Shown here in pieces: positions 20,265 to 21,420 of a stretch of 21,420 nucleotides of DNA. The notes beneath the pieces were generated by a model. It was not told the origin of the DNA, ran no database searches, and saw nothing but the letters and a program-made list of their open reading frames with translations. Made by a program: the position numbers and the translations under genes. The DNA lies in the IMG/VR virus record IMGVR_UViG_3300044701_002123, positions 1 through 21,420 of that record; one strand, 5' to 3'. Every line of letters starts with the position of its first letter. The stretch's first letter is position 1. The stretch comes from a virus.

Positions 20265-21420
20265 ATGGCCGTTACACAGATTAGCAGAATTCAACATCGC
20301 AGAGGTTTAGAACAAGATCTGCCGCAGCTTACTTCAGCTGAATTAGGGTGGAGTCTTGATACCAGAAGATTGTATATCGGCAACGGAACTCTAGACGAAG
20401 GTGCTCCTTTAGAAGGAGTTACTAGAATTTTAACAGAACTTGATGTCAATGATTTGACGTCAAACGCTTCTTTTGCAAGTTATACTTTTGTAGGCAACGC
20501 AGCCGGATATACAGCACAAACTGGTCCTAGTGCTCTAGCTCCTGTAATTAGAAGTTATCAACAAAAATTCGATGACATTGTTAATGTAAAAGATTTTGGA
20601 GCAGTTGGTGACAACTCAACTGATGACACTGCTGCAATCAATCGAGCATTGGAACAGATATACAAATCAACAGTAAGTCCTACAGATCCTCGAGCAAGAA
20701 GAACTATCGTATTTCCAGGCGGCACCTACATAACGTCAAATGTTATTAAAATTCCACCTTATGCTAGATTAGTCGGCGATGGACCATCAAGTACAATTAT
20801 AAAACAGTCTCAAGGTAATCGTAATGTTGCCAATGTATGTGATAGCTTGTTTCAAACCGGTGCAAGTCTAGGAACAGGATCTGCAGTACTACCTAGAGAT
20901 ATTGAAATTGACGGTATACAATTTTTGAATTCTAATACCACTGTAACTGAACCAGTTTTTGTAATTGACAGTGCCAGCAATCTTAAAATTCAAAATACCA
21001 AAATTTCAAGCAATGCAGCACCAGGGTCATATCCTAATCTGGTTTCAATTCAGACCACTGTGGCAGTATCATCAAAAATAACTTTTGATAATTGTCAATT
21101 TGTTAACGGCGGAAATGGGATCAGCATCGTTGGTACTGGAGTAAGTTCAATTAGAGTTATAAATAGTGCTCTTGAAGATTTGTCTAATATTGCCTATGTA
21201 TTGGGAGATTCGCTAAATTTTTCTAGTATTGGAAATTACGTAATGGCTTCAGACGGGCTGTTTAGCGGCAATGGAAACAATCGTAATTTTTCATTAGGAG
21301 ACAACGAGATTGTTTATCCCAATGGGTACCGACGCGGTGGATTGCAAGTGGGAAGTTTATTGTTAGATGTTGGTCAGCAGTATACATTAACTACTTCACC
21401 TACTGCATTTTTTCTCTCAA
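20265..21420 (+). CDS. Tail fibre/tailspike with pectate-lyase-like beta helix (3' truncated)
   Basis: The frame runs open from ATG 20265 to the window end (385 codons seen), so the C-terminus is missing. Residues 6-45 (ISRIQHRRG, then LGWSLDTRRLYIGNGT) are the short fibre attachment domain also found at the N-terminus of the giant fibre, so both may dock to the same tail site. Residues 108-125 (VKDFGAVGDNSTDDTAAI) are the hallmark start of a pectate_lyase_3 right-handed beta helix, followed by VVFPGGTY-like IVFPGGTYITSN and many short strands with asparagine ladders (IEIDGIQFLNS, ITFDNCQFVNGG, IRVINSALED). Such proteins bind or cut capsular or lipopolysaccharide glycans. Catalytic residues cannot be judged from the visible part. 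Confidence 0.85.
   Translation, partial: MAVTQISRIQHRRGLEQDLPQLTSAELGWSLDTRRLYIGNGTLDEGAPLEGVTRILTELDVNDLTSNASFASYTFVGNAAGYTAQTGPSALAPVIRSYQQKFDDIVNVKDFGAVGDNSTDDTAAINRALEQIYKSTVSPTDPRARRTIVFPGGTYITSNVIKIPPYARLVGDGPSSTIIKQSQGNRNVANVCDSLFQTGASLGTGSAVLPRDIEIDGIQFLNSNTTVTEPVFVIDSASNLKIQNTKISSNAAPGSYPNLVSIQTTVAVSSKITFDNCQFVNGGNGISIVGTGVSSIRVINSALEDLSNIAYVLGDSLNFSSIGNYVMASDGLFSGNGNNRNFSLGDNEIVYPNGYRRGGLQVGSLLLDVGQQYTLTTSPTAFFLS

Noticed and set aside
1-21420. CRISPR array, tRNA genes, insertion sequences, integrase or attachment sites
   Set aside because: No spaced direct repeats of CRISPR type, no cloverleaf sequence in any intergenic gap, and no transposase or integrase motif were found.

Overview
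The window reads as part of the genome of a T4-like contractile-tail phage (myovirus), most like the marine and freshwater relatives that infect cyanobacteria, SAR11 and other proteobacteria. Reasons: a T4-type primase-helicase pair (gp61-like, gp41-like); several ATAAATA-core late promoters (T4 consensus TATAAATA) sitting only in intergenic or gene-start positions; long repetitive tail-fibre genes; tightly packed genes joined by ATGA and TAATG overlaps; and host-derived metabolic genes (fatty acid desaturase, IscU, IscA). The desaturase and the LPPVK-bearing IscU are of proteobacterial type, which weakly suggests a proteobacterial host. I see no integrase, tRNA, CRISPR array or insertion sequence.

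Layout. 1-1223: a truncated SAM methyltransferase and a small protein carrying the catalytic motifs of bacterial DNA polymerase III alpha. 1198-1575 (minus): a conserved-looking unknown. 1596-6530: an adhesion block of a baseplate/fibre connector, a 1150-residue fibre ending in a C1q-like head, and a glycine-rich protein that may be a fibre-tip adhesin. 6543-7247: a three-histidine-box desaturase. 7262-10735: a replication operon (primase, helicase) with a radical SAM enzyme translationally coupled at its end, behind a near-consensus sigma-70 promoter. 10766-13371: a late operon of two unknowns, a pol-beta-type nucleotidyltransferase and a protein with DNA/RNA-ligase-type motifs. 13432-14320: two short paralogous genes, each with its own late promoter, strong ribosome binding site and terminator, which look like abundant virion proteins. 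14384-16961: a string of small unknowns, including a coiled-coil membrane protein and a possible head-core protein. 16992-18794: IscU, IscA and a glycosyltransferase-like protein in one coupled unit. 18740-19492 (minus): an SGNH-type hydrolase. 19542-20240: a RecB/PD-(D/E)XK exonuclease. 20265-end: a fibre/tailspike with a pectate-lyase-like repeat domain, cut by the window end.

How it fits together. Early genes (primase, helicase, probably the exonuclease) have TATAAT elements, while virion genes have the late TATAAATA element. Several late elements lie so close to the start codon that the transcripts should be leaderless. The most interesting unexplained points are the nucleotidyltransferase/ligase-like pair under a late promoter; a shared N-terminal [LI]xE signature on several late proteins that resembles the T4 capsid-targeting/prohead-protease site; the miniature DnaE-like protein; and a concentration of iron and iron-sulphur proteins (desaturase, radical SAM, IscU, IscA). 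There is no gene-free stretch longer than about 100 bases. Family assignments rest on motifs read by eye; no database search was run.
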